Shown one piece after another: positions 54,300 to 62,662 of a stretch of 64,000 nt of DNA. The stretch comes from Paenibacillus nuruki (GTDB lineage: Bacteria; Bacillota; Bacilli; Paenibacillales; Paenibacillaceae), in contig NZ_MDER01000096.1 of the NCBI RefSeq assembly GCF_001721045.1, forward strand, positions 1-64,000, in the 5' to 3' direction. The notes under the pieces are model-generated. The model had not been told where the DNA came from, did no database searches, and worked only from the letters and a program-made list of their open reading frames with translations. Positions within the stretch are counted from its first letter, which is position 1; each line of letters begins with the position of its first letter. The position numbers were made by a program, and so were the translations under genes.

Positions 54300-57023
54300 T
54301 TAAGGTAAAGGAAACATCACTCGCTCTAACATGTCTCCATCGGGTGTCACTTGAATCTGTATTTCTCCTTGCAGATCTGTACGAGCAACTTCCGAGTCTA
54401 CTTGCTCTATCCGTTGCAATACTTCTTCTGTAGGATGACCGTATGTATTTGTAGCTCCTACAGAGATTACAGACAAATGAGGTTGCCAGTAGTGTAACCA
54501 TTCACTAGAAGACGATGTTTTGCTACCATGATGACCGATTTTGAGTACATCAATAGGAAATGTCGATTCGGTTCGTGATGTTGCAAACGCTGAGTTAGAT
54601 TCAAACGTAGACGACTGCTGAAGATGATATAATATGCCTTGTTCTTCTGCTTGATCAGCGTCTCCTGTAAATACAAAGTTACGCTTATTCATGGTCAGCA
54701 AAAATACAACCGAATAATGATTTTGATTTTCTTCACGTGGTAATCCTTTGAGCTGATTATTCTTTCCTTGATGTAATGATTCAGGAGCTAAAAAGGTCAA
54801 TGTAGTCTGATCGTCGATCTGTAATTCACTACCCGGTGTAGGTGTACTCAAAGGAATTTGTTGATCTAATAGCGTCTTCATCAATGGATTCAAGCTATCT
54901 CCATCTGGCAATGTGCCATTAAAAATAAAATGATTAACCGGAATCTGCTTCACTACAGCAGGTAAGCCTCCTGCATGGTCATGATCGCCATGTGTTAAAA
55001 GAACCGCATCTAATTGATGTATCCCTCGCTTTTTGAGCAATGGAACCAGTAGCTTGTTACCAATCTCATACGGATTTTTGCGTTTTCTCCATTCTTGTCC
55101 CGGACGTTCAAATGTCATTGTGCCGCCACCATCCACCAAGATCTGCTTTCCTTGTGGAGTCGTAATCAAAATACTATCGCCTTGCCCTACATCTAAATAT
55201 TGAACGATTCCGTTACCTGAAGTGGTCGGCTGAATATAACCATAGATGATCAAAATAGTGACTAAACATCCACTGATCCAACAAGCGATATATCTTCGCT
55301 TGATCCATGGAGATTGATAAGATACGGCATGCCATTTAGAATGTATAGTCTTTAAAGGCTGTGTGATGGCAGGTTGTAGATCCGTTGAATGATCCGAAGA
55401 ATCAACATGTGAGGACTGTTCTCGAAATTTCCACTGTATAATACTTTGATTACAGCGTAATCCTATATAAAGCAGTACGTAATATAATAAGATCCATAAC
55501 ATAGAAGGCGAATACCAGATCGTTAACATGCCGGGTATAACATCGATCCAATCTACCAGATGAAATGTCCATGTGTTGATCCATGAGACTCCATTTCCAA
55601 GACTATTCGCTATAGGCAACCATACATAACTAAGAGCAAGTACGATAGATCCGATCGGCAATACAATCAAGCTTACAATCGGAACCAAGATGAAGTTAGC
55701 CACCGAGGATAATATAGAAAACTGATTAAAATAATAAATGGTTAAAGGAAACGAGATCATCTGTGCCACCCATGTTACAGCTATCGCTCCTGCCCATTTG
55801 GACGGTATCTTTTGAAGTAAAGGTTGAACTAAAGGTACAAAAATAATTAATCCCGCTGTTACGATAAAAGATAATTGAAAGCTCACATTCAGCAAATAAT
55901 AAGGTTCATAGATTAACATTCCTATACAAGCAGCACATAGTATATGCAGTCCATCTTTGAGGATGCCACGGCTAAGTGCATATAGACCAATCATGCCCAT
56001 AATACCTGCACGGACAGCAGATGGAGAAGCTCCTGTTAATAAGACATAGATAGGAAGAAGCACAATCACAATCAAACAAGCCCGTTCTCTGGTCACTCTC
56101 ATCTGGCGTAACAGCCATAATAAAATAGCTGTATAAATGGCTACGTGCAATCCAGATATCGCCAGAATATGCGTTAATCCTTGTCTGGAAAAAGAAGCAA
56201 ATGTCTCAGGATCCAGATCACCCGAGTTTCCGATCAACAATCCTTTCATATATCCACGATCATGATCATCAAATAATGCATCAATGCGTGCTCCAAGATC
56301 CGCTCGAACCTGATCGTTATAACGTAGTAGTTCCCATTTCCACTGTGCTATTTTGGATAATGGCAGTGTAGTCTTTTCCAGTGAATGGGCACCTTTTGCG
56401 CTAATGATCCAATGGACGTATTGTGTACGTAGATAATCTCTGTAGTTAAACGTATTAAAATTACGAGCTTCTCCGGGTACTTTCCATACACCTTGAATCT
56501 GTATCTGATCTCCTCGTTGCCACAAAGCCGCTGTTTGCAATTCGGATTCTTTTGCTAATTTGAGTTGAATTCTTACTTTTTCTGGTGTAGCCAGTGATTG
56601 ATCTTTTTGAAAATGATATGTATTCATCAAAAAAGTAACTAGATCACCATCTATTTTGATAGGGCTAATAATGATACCACTACTTTGAACCGGTTGATCG
56701 ATCATCTGTGATGCTTGAACTTGAAGGGTAGAAGGGATTCTGCTGATATTATTCACTTCATTCCAGTGCCAGTAAAGTAGCGCAATCAACATAACAGAAC
56801 CTAGAATAATGATCGAACGTCGATTTTCCGGTAATAACAGATAACTTGAGCATAAAATCAGACTTAACCCTGCAAGTACCCACCCTATATATTCACTGGT
56901 TAGACAAGCGATCATACTGCCTCCAACCCATACTGCACATAATGCGACAAGTGGACGTGTTTGCAATCCTGTTCTCTCCGTTCTTGATTTATTGTGTTCA
57001 AAAGAACTATTTTTCAAGACCAT
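54300..57023 (-). CDS. comEC: ComEC DNA uptake channel protein
   Basis: The polytopic membrane protein thought to form the channel for single-stranded DNA during transformation; 907 residues from the chosen start. An N-terminal membrane part with an OB-like periplasmic DUF4131 domain leads to the Competence domain (GNSGDLDPETFASFSRQGLTHILAISGLHVAIYTAILLWLLRQ...LTGASPSAVRAGIMGMIGL). A metallo-beta-lactamase-like C-terminal domain follows with YLDVGQGDSILITTPQGKQILVDGG and LLTHGDHDHAGGLP. A 32-codon upstream extension exists but lies inside the intrinsic terminator, and GAGGG precedes the ATG at 57023, so that start is chosen. All expected domains are intact. Confidence 0.93.
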   Translation of the reverse strand: MVLKNSSFEHNKSRTERTGLQTRPLVALCAVWVGGSMIACLTSEYIGWVLAGLSLILCSSYLLLPENRRSIIILGSVMLIALLYWHWNEVNNISRIPSTLQVQASQMIDQPVQSSGIIISPIKIDGDLVTFLMNTYHFQKDQSLATPEKVRIQLKLAKESELQTAALWQRGDQIQIQGVWKVPGEARNFNTFNYRDYLRTQYVHWIISAKGAHSLEKTTLPLSKIAQWKWELLRYNDQVRADLGARIDALFDDHDRGYMKGLLIGNSGDLDPETFASFSRQGLTHILAISGLHVAIYTAILLWLLRQMRVTRERACLIVIVLLPIYVLLTGASPSAVRAGIMGMIGLYALSRGILKDGLHILCAACIGMLIYEPYYLLNVSFQLSFIVTAGLIIFVPLVQPLLQKIPSKWAGAIAVTWVAQMISFPLTIYYFNQFSILSSVANFILVPIVSLIVLPIGSIVLALSYVWLPIANSLGNGVSWINTWTFHLVDWIDVIPGMLTIWYSPSMLWILLYYVLLYIGLRCNQSIIQWKFREQSSHVDSSDHSTDLQPAITQPLKTIHSKWHAVSYQSPWIKRRYIACWISGCLVTILIIYGYIQPTTSGNGIVQYLDVGQGDSILITTPQGKQILVDGGGTMTFERPGQEWRKRKNPYEIGNKLLVPLLKKRGIHQLDAVLLTHGDHDHAGGLPAVVKQIPVNHFIFNGTLPDGDSLNPLMKTLLDQQIPLSTPTPGSELQIDDQTTLTFLAPESLHQGKNNQLKGLPREENQNHYSVVFLLTMNKRNFVFTGDADQAEEQGILYHLQQSSTFESNSAFATSRTESTFPIDVLKIGHHGSKTSSSSEWLHYWQPHLSVISVGATNTYGHPTEEVLQRIEQVDSEVARTDLQGEIQIQVTPDGDMLERVMFPLP

Positions 57024-57039
57024 CTCGCCCTCTACGCAC

Positions 57040-57114
57040 AAAAAAAGAACCATTACCTGTATAAGTTCACACGCATCTTCAACAGATGTGGTGTACTTAC
57101 AAGATAATGGTTCT
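57040..57114 (-). terminator. intrinsic terminator/attenuator between comEB and comEC
   Basis: On the minus strand AGAACCATTA (57105-57114) pairs with TAATGGTTCT (57046-57055), with a further ACACC.../...GTGT-type pairing and a CATCTGTTGAAGATG hairpin inside, followed by TTTTTTG. It lies between comEB and the comEC ribosome site, so comEC expression needs readthrough or a promoter of its own. Confidence 0.85.
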
Positions 57115-57164
57115 TCCATATATCGTTCCCTAATTTGCGATGAGGGCAGATGAATCTTATGAAA

Positions 57165-57668
57165 TTAGCTGATCACTGTGGTGTCAGGTGGTGGATTATA
57201 ATGATCCAACTGACGGAAAATAATGCCTTTTTGCTTCATCATAGCTGTCACTTTACGTGTATCTTTGGGATAAGGACGATAATAGACGATCTCGATAATC
57301 CCACTATTGGCTAACATATTGGCACATGTCCAGCAAGGTTCGTCTGTAACATACACTACTGAACCTTCACGGTCAGCACGATCGGTAAAAAGGAGTAAAT
57401 TCTGTTCGGCATGAATGGTGCGAATACAACGTTGCTTTTTGACCATTGTTTCTACACCATCCACATTGACCACTTCTACTTCTTCTGAGATCATACAACC
57501 ATCTTCAGAACAATCGGGTACACCCATCGGTGCTCCATTATATGCGGTACCAAGTAACTTTTTCCCTTGTACTAAGACTGAACCGACATGACGACGCGGG
57601 CATCGTGAACGTGTCGAGACCATATGAGCAATATCCATAAAATACGTATCCCAATCTTTACGTACCAA
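57165..57668 (-). CDS. comEB: ComEB, dCMP deaminase family
   Basis: A 167-residue cytidine/deoxycytidylate deaminase family protein, known as ComEB in Bacillus although it is not needed for competence there. The zinc motif is HAEQNLLLF (His and catalytic Glu) followed by DEPCWTCANML (two Cys). CPRRHVGSVLVQGKKLLGTAYNGAPMGVPDC is the typical upstream block. It makes dUMP from dCMP for dTTP synthesis in characterised relatives. The start codon is TTG with an AGGGGGAG box. It follows comEA by 21 bp and is followed by a terminator. Confidence 0.95.
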   Translation of the reverse strand: MVRKDWDTYFMDIAHMVSTRSRCPRRHVGSVLVQGKKLLGTAYNGAPMGVPDCSEDGCMISEEVEVVNVDGVETMVKKQRCIRTIHAEQNLLLFTDRADREGSVVYVTDEPCWTCANMLANSGIIEIVYYRPYPKDTRKVTAMMKQKGIIFRQLDHYNPPPDTTVIS

Positions 57669-57689
57669 TCTTACTCCCCCTTATATCCC

Positions 57690-58307
57690 CTAAAGCTGTA
57701 CATAAGGCAACATCTTCGCTAACATTTTGCTACCGATTCCTTTGACATTATCCAATTCATTGACACTGCCAAAAGCTCCATGTGTATTCCGATAATCGAT
57801 AATCGCCTGTGCTTTCTTTTCCCCGATGCCAGGCAATTCAGTCAGTTCCGACAAACTGGCACGATTAATGCTAATCCGACCATCTTGCACACTAGCAGAT
57901 GACTCAACCGTCGTTGGTACAGGTTCAGTCTGCGATGAGCTTGAATCTGTAGACGTTGCTGAGTTCATTGAAGTTGTGGTCGATCGTTTCTCACGGGTAG
58001 AAGCAGGTTCAGTTGTGATACCCTCAGCAGCTACCTCAACCGCACTCTCTTTGAGAGAAGCTGTTGCAGAAGTCGGTTCATCTCTGGAACGATCTCCTAA
58101 GTTGGTTGGTGTAGCTATTGATTCTTGTGAAGTAGAATCTTTCGTTTTGGGAGCAACTGCCTGATCTTCTGTCAGTGAAGCTTGTGCTTGTTCATTTAAA
58201 GCTGTCCATTTCGTTTCTTGATCACTGGATTGTAAAGTGCCGAACCCAATCAATCCTACACCAAGTACAGCGGACACTATCGCTGTCCATATGATATCCC
58301 GTCTCAT
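57690..58307 (-). CDS. comEA: ComEA DNA receptor
   Basis: A membrane-anchored double-stranded DNA-binding receptor of transformation; 205 residues. A short N-terminal anchor (IIWTAIVSAVLGVGLIGFG, about residues 5-23) is followed by a long Ser/Thr-rich linker and a C-terminal double helix-hairpin-helix: ISINRASLSELTELPGIGEKKAQAIIDYRNTHGAFGSVNELDNVKGIGSKMLAKMLPYVQL (paraphrase of about residues 145-205). The preferred ATG at 58307 has AGAGGTG 5 nt upstream; 22 further codons upstream are dropped. The usual SLBB domain between anchor and HhH appears to be absent; the linker is low-complexity. It leads comEA-comEB, with a 20-bp palindrome upstream. Confidence 0.93.
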   Translation of the reverse strand: MRRDIIWTAIVSAVLGVGLIGFGTLQSSDQETKWTALNEQAQASLTEDQAVAPKTKDSTSQESIATPTNLGDRSRDEPTSATASLKESAVEVAAEGITTEPASTREKRSTTTSMNSATSTDSSSSQTEPVPTTVESSASVQDGRISINRASLSELTELPGIGEKKAQAIIDYRNTHGAFGSVNELDNVKGIGSKMLAKMLPYVQL

Positions 58308-58338
58308 AATTACACCTCTGCCGTCGGGACTCCAGTAC

Positions 58339-58358
58339 ATTACCGGAATCCCGGTAAT
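58339..58358. repeat. 20-bp palindrome upstream of comEA
   Basis: ATTACCGG-AATC-CCGGTAAT with perfect 8-bp arms, flanked by GGGACTCC on the left and GACTCCC on the right. It lies 31 bp before the comEA start codon. It could be an operator or an RNA hairpin; no T-run follows on the minus strand. Confidence 0.55.
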
Positions 58359-58442
58359 AGACTCCCATCGCATAGGAGATTAAACGATTTTACTGTTAAA
58401 TCAATTCATCCTACCGTAGTTAATCTATTCACTGGTTCGTGA

Positions 58443-60884
58443 TTAGTTAGCTACAATATTTACTAATTTCCCGGGTACAGCAATGACTTTACGAACTGTT
58501 TTACCTTCGATGGCTTGTTGCACCGTTTCTAAAGACAATGCCGATTCTTCCATGGCTTTGGCATCCAAGTCTTTTGCAATTTTGTTACGTTGTACAATTT
58601 TGCCGTTCACTTGAATCACAATTTCCACTTCAGATTCCGTTGTCCATTGCTCATCAAATGTAGGCCATTCCACATACGTAATACTGCCTTCATGACCCAA
58701 ACGAGTCCACAATTCTTCAGCGATATGCGGAGCAAGTGGAGATAACAATTGTACAAACTTCTCCATTAAATCGCGTGGCAATACTTCGGTTTTGTAAGCA
58801 TCATTTACAAAGATCATCAACTGACTAATCGCTGTATTGAAACGAAGTCCGTCTAAGTCTTCGGTTACTTTTTTGATCGTTTTGTGAGCGGTACGTTTGA
58901 AAGCTTCATCACCTTCACTGTCAGTGATCTTCGGATTCAATTGTCCTTCATCATTGATAAATAGACGCCATACACGAGATAAGAAGCGGTACATGCCTTC
59001 TACACCATTTTCATTCCAAGGCTTCGTTGCTTCCAGTGGTCCCATAAACATTTCATATAGACGTAATGTATCTGCGCCATATTCATTGACGATATCATCT
59101 GGATTAATCACGTTACCACGAGATTTACTCATTTTCTCGTTATTATTACCTAAAATCATGCCCTGATTCACAAGTTTTTGGAAAGGCTCTTTCGTATCGA
59201 CTACACCGATATCGTATAGTACTTTATGCCAGAAACGAGCGTACAACAAGTGAAGAACAGCGTGCTCTACACCACCGATATATAGATCAACAGGTAACCA
59301 TTCTTTTTGCTTTTGTGGTGAACACAAAGCATCATCATTGTGTGGATCGATATAACGCAAGTAATACCAGCAACTACCTGCCCACTGTGGCATTGTATTT
59401 GTTTCACGGCGTGCTTTCATTCCTGTTTCAGAATCAATCGTTTCTACCCAGTCCGTGATATTAGCGAGTGGTGATTCGCCTGTACCTGAAGGTTTGATTT
59501 GATCAATATCAGGAAGCAATAAAGGCAATTCAGATTCAGGAACAGTCTTCATCGTCCCATCTTCTAAATGCAAAATAGGAATAGGCTCTCCCCAGTAGCG
59601 TTGACGGCTGAACAACCAATCACGTAGACGATAAGTGACTTTACCTTGTCCTTTGCCACTTTCTTCAAGCCATGCAATCATTTTAGCAATCGCATCGGTT
59701 GTATTTAATCCATTTAAGAAATCAGAATTTACATGTTCGCCTTCGCCTGTGTACACTTCTTCTTGTACACTACCACCAGCTACCACTTCTTTAATTTCCA
59801 AATTGAATTTTTTCGCAAATTCCCAGTCACGAGCATCATGGGCAGGAACAGCCATAATAGCGCCTGTACCATAACCTGCAAGAACATAATCAGCGATCCA
59901 GATTGGTAATTTTTCTCCGCCTGCTGGATTAATCGCATAAGCACCTGTAAATACGCCTGTTTTATCTTTTGCCAAATCAGTACGCTCCAGATCACTCTTA
60001 TGCGTTGCTTGGTCTTGGTAAGCTTTAACAGCCGCTTTTTGTTCAGGTGTTGTAATTAGGTCTACTAATTCGTGTTCAGGAGCTAATACGCAGTATGTTG
60101 CACCGAATAATGTATCTGCACGAGTTGTAAATACCGTTAGATTCTTATCTGTACCTTCGATATCAAAATGAACTTCTGCACCGACAGATTTGCCGATCCA
60201 GTTACGCTGCATATCTTTGATACTTTCTGTCCAATCCAATTCTTCCAAATCATCTAACAGACGCTCTGCGTATTCAGTGATGCGTAACACCCATTGACGC
60301 ATCGGTTTGCGGACAACCGGATGTCCTCCACGTTCACTTTTGCCATCAATAACTTCTTCATTCGCAAGTACTGTTCCTAATGCTTCACACCAGTTCACAG
60401 CTACTTCGTCTACATAAGCAAGACCTTTATTATACAGTTGGATAAAGATCCATTGTGTCCATTTGTAATACTGTGGATCGGTTGTACTGATCTCACGATC
60501 CCAATCATAAGAGAAACCTAGTGATTTAATTTGACGACGGAAATTATCAATATTTTTGAATGTAATATCACGAGGATGTTCACCTGTATCCATCGCATAT
60601 TGTTCTGCCGGTAGACCAAAAGCATCCCAGCCCATTGGGTGAAGAACATTAAAACCGCGCATCCGTTTGTAACGAGACACGATATCTGTTGCTGTATACC
60701 CTTCAGGATGCCCTACATGTAGTCCTGCTCCAGATGGGTAAGGGAACATATCCAAAGCATAGAATTTCGGCTTACCTGGTTCTTCTTGTGTTTTAAATGT
60801 TTTGTGCTGATCCCAATATCCTTGCCACTTTGGTTCGATCTGCTGTGGATGATAACCGGGTTGAGCTGTTTTTGAATCTGTCAT
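58443..60884 (-). CDS. leuS: leucyl-tRNA synthetase
   Basis: Class I synthetase that charges tRNA-Leu; 813 residues from the chosen start. The HIGH motif appears as [16 protein letters not shown] (about 49-64), the CP1 editing domain has [23 protein letters not shown] and the KMSKS loop is [34 protein letters not shown] and the C-terminal anticodon-binding part are normal. The frame begins with a TTG one codon earlier, but the AGGAGG box is best spaced for the ATG at 60884. A leucine T-box precedes it, giving control by uncharged tRNA-Leu. Confidence 0.98.
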   Translation of the reverse strand: MTDSKTAQPGYHPQQIEPKWQGYWDQHKTFKTQEEPGKPKFYALDMFPYPSGAGLHVGHPEGYTATDIVSRYKRMRGFNVLHPMGWDAFGLPAEQYAMDTGEHPRDITFKNIDNFRRQIKSLGFSYDWDREISTTDPQYYKWTQWIFIQLYNKGLAYVDEVAVNWCEALGTVLANEEVIDGKSERGGHPVVRKPMRQWVLRITEYAERLLDDLEELDWTESIKDMQRNWIGKSVGAEVHFDIEGTDKNLTVFTTRADTLFGATYCVLAPEHELVDLITTPEQKAAVKAYQDQATHKSDLERTDLAKDKTGVFTGAYAINPAGGEKLPIWIADYVLAGYGTGAIMAVPAHDARDWEFAKKFNLEIKEVVAGGSVQEEVYTGEGEHVNSDFLNGLNTTDAIAKMIAWLEESGKGQGKVTYRLRDWLFSRQRYWGEPIPILHLEDGTMKTVPESELPLLLPDIDQIKPSGTGESPLANITDWVETIDSETGMKARRETNTMPQWAGSCWYYLRYIDPHNDDALCSPQKQKEWLPVDLYIGGVEHAVLHLLYARFWHKVLYDIGVVDTKEPFQKLVNQGMILGNNNEKMSKSRGNVINPDDIVNEYGADTLRLYEMFMGPLEATKPWNENGVEGMYRFLSRVWRLFINDEGQLNPKITDSEGDEAFKRTAHKTIKKVTEDLDGLRFNTAISQLMIFVNDAYKTEVLPRDLMEKFVQLLSPLAPHIAEELWTRLGHEGSITYVEWPTFDEQWTTESEVEIVIQVNGKIVQRNKIAKDLDAKAMEESALSLETVQQAIEGKTVRKVIAVPGKLVNIVAN

Positions 60885-60966
60885 CAATGTGTCCTCCTTC
60901 GGTCTTAAAGACCGTTTGTGTCTGTGGTGTAGATTAATTTCGTTCTATTTTACTGCGCATATGCGA

Positions 60967-61250
60967 CAAAAAAACCTCTCATCCATAGCGCATAATATCG
61001 CTAGGGACGAGAGGTTGTGTCTCGCGGTACCACCCTAGTTAGTGAACAAGCATACTTTGCTATTCACTCACTTAGTTGCCTGATAACGGTAGGAAGCCGA
61101 TGTCGTTCAGAACTATTATAACAACGCTGACTATGTATCGCTAACGATCACAGCGTGCCACATATTCTTGCAACATATCTCCAAGGTGAGTTCATACCAG
61201 TATCATATCGACTTGCACCACCCGTCGACTCTCTATCATTACATGCTTAC
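60967..61250 (-). promoter_or_regulatory. leucine T-box leader with terminator/antiterminator
   Basis: On the minus strand the T-box core AGGGTGGTACCGCGAG lies at 61021-61036. It is followed by the terminator arms AACCTCTCGTCCCTAGCG and CGCTAT...GAGAGGTT (60973-61016) and a run of seven T (60968-60974 region). The specifier loop reads GAA-CTC-A with CTC, a leucine codon, at 61188-61190. The 5' end of the leader is approximate; a TATAAT lies at 61283-61288 without a good -35. Confidence 0.93.
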
Positions 61251-61338
61251 TGATATTACTATTCCTTTTCACTGAGCATTGTATTATAAAATATAACAAT
61301 AGTTCTATTTTAAAAAATTCACCTGTGAAAGTCAATGA

Positions 61339-62598
61339 TTACGCAATATTCTCTTGCACTTTGCGTTTGCCTGCTAATTTAGCGGCATCTTCTTCAGGTG
61401 TTGTAATAAATTTGGTAATAATTGCGCTGATAAAATAAAGGATAGCAAATATCCATACGACCCCTTCTGCACCGATCGTACCAATAAAAGCAAAAGCAAT
61501 TGCAGGCGCAATAAATGCAGATAACCCCGCACCTAGATTCACGATCGACATGGCAGGCCCTTTATTTCCACCTGCAACCGATGGAGCAAGTGCAGCGATT
61601 GGAACATAACCGGCTAATAATCCACCCCAGATAAATCCAACAATCGTTGTAATCCACAAATTACCGTTCGTCCATTCAGGGACATAGAATAGTAATAATG
61701 TGAAAATTCCACATCCCACTCCACCAAACCACATCACCGTCTGTCTCCAACCAAACTTGTCACCGATAATCCCGAATAGTAGATTGAATACGATATTACC
61801 TAAAAAAATCGTTCCCCAAATATTGAGCCATGTACCGGTTTGTATACCGTACTGTGCCATATGTAATGGTAAAAATACAGGGAATCCGTAAGAACCTACA
61901 CTATTGATAACCCGCACGATCCCACTCAATCCGACTTTGGGATGCGTTTTGACAATGGTTAAGCCTTTGCCGAGTTCACGTAATGTTTCACGGGCATTGC
62001 CTGCTTTTTTCGGTAAGCGATCACGATTGATTAACAAAGCAAAAATAGCTCCGATTCCTGCAAGTACTACAGCACTCCATAATGTCTGCATATACCCTAG
62101 ATGTTTGATTGCATAACTGGAATAATAAGCTCCCAATACAAACATACCTCCGGAATAAGCGACCCAGAACCAACCAATCGCAGTACTTAATTTATTTTCA
62201 GGACTACGATAAGTGACCCATGTTAAAAAGGAATACGCAAATAATGGATATCCGAATCCTTTGACAGCATACGTTAACAACATTATTGGATAGTTCAAAT
62301 CAGTGATGCCGAAAGCAATAAAAGCAGACGTACCGATTACATAAGCGATAAACCCGATCAACATCGACTTTTTCGCTCCAAATGCTTCTAAAAATACGCC
62401 TGAGAACCATGAAGCTATTGCAAGAGTGACTCCGTATACAGTAAATAGTAGACTGGCTTGTTGTACACTAAGTCCTCGTTCAACCAAATAAGGACTTAAC
62501 CAACCTGCTTCTAACCCATCTCCCATCATAAAAATCAATACTCCGAGATAGCCCCAGACTAGTGTTTTGGGGATACCGACTCGATCCAATATATTCAT
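61339..62598 (-). CDS. MFS transporter, polyol permease (CsbX/YoaB) family
   Basis: A 419-residue 12-helix major facilitator. The start IPKTLVWGYLGVLIFMMGDGLEAGWLSPYLVERGLSVQQASLLFTVYG matches the polyol permease family that includes CsbX/YoaB and ribitol/arabinitol transporters. The usual MFS loop 2-3 motif is seen in SGVFLEAFGAKKSMLIGF, and the loop 8-9 copy is GIIGDKFGWRQ. The gene follows the FGGY kinase gene by 64 bp, the order of B. subtilis yoaC-yoaB. The ATG at 62598 has an AGGAG box 8 nt upstream; 17 earlier codons are rejected. The transported substrate (a polyol or hydroxy-acid) is a family inference. Confidence 0.85.
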   Translation of the reverse strand: MNILDRVGIPKTLVWGYLGVLIFMMGDGLEAGWLSPYLVERGLSVQQASLLFTVYGVTLAIASWFSGVFLEAFGAKKSMLIGFIAYVIGTSAFIAFGITDLNYPIMLLTYAVKGFGYPLFAYSFLTWVTYRSPENKLSTAIGWFWVAYSGGMFVLGAYYSSYAIKHLGYMQTLWSAVVLAGIGAIFALLINRDRLPKKAGNARETLRELGKGLTIVKTHPKVGLSGIVRVINSVGSYGFPVFLPLHMAQYGIQTGTWLNIWGTIFLGNIVFNLLFGIIGDKFGWRQTVMWFGGVGCGIFTLLLFYVPEWTNGNLWITTIVGFIWGGLLAGYVPIAALAPSVAGGNKGPAMSIVNLGAGLSAFIAPAIAFAFIGTIGAEGVVWIFAILYFISAIITKFITTPEEDAAKLAGKRKVQENIA

Positions 62599-62662
62599 AC
62601 TCCACACTCCTTTTCTTTTTTGACTATGGATATTGATGTGTAACATCAAAAATAATTATTTT

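Noticed and set aside
61300-61338. Possible terminator TTCA-CAGG-TGAA-TTTTTT after the MFS gene
   Set aside because: The stem is only 4-5 bp; readthrough or a distal terminator is as likely, so it is not called.
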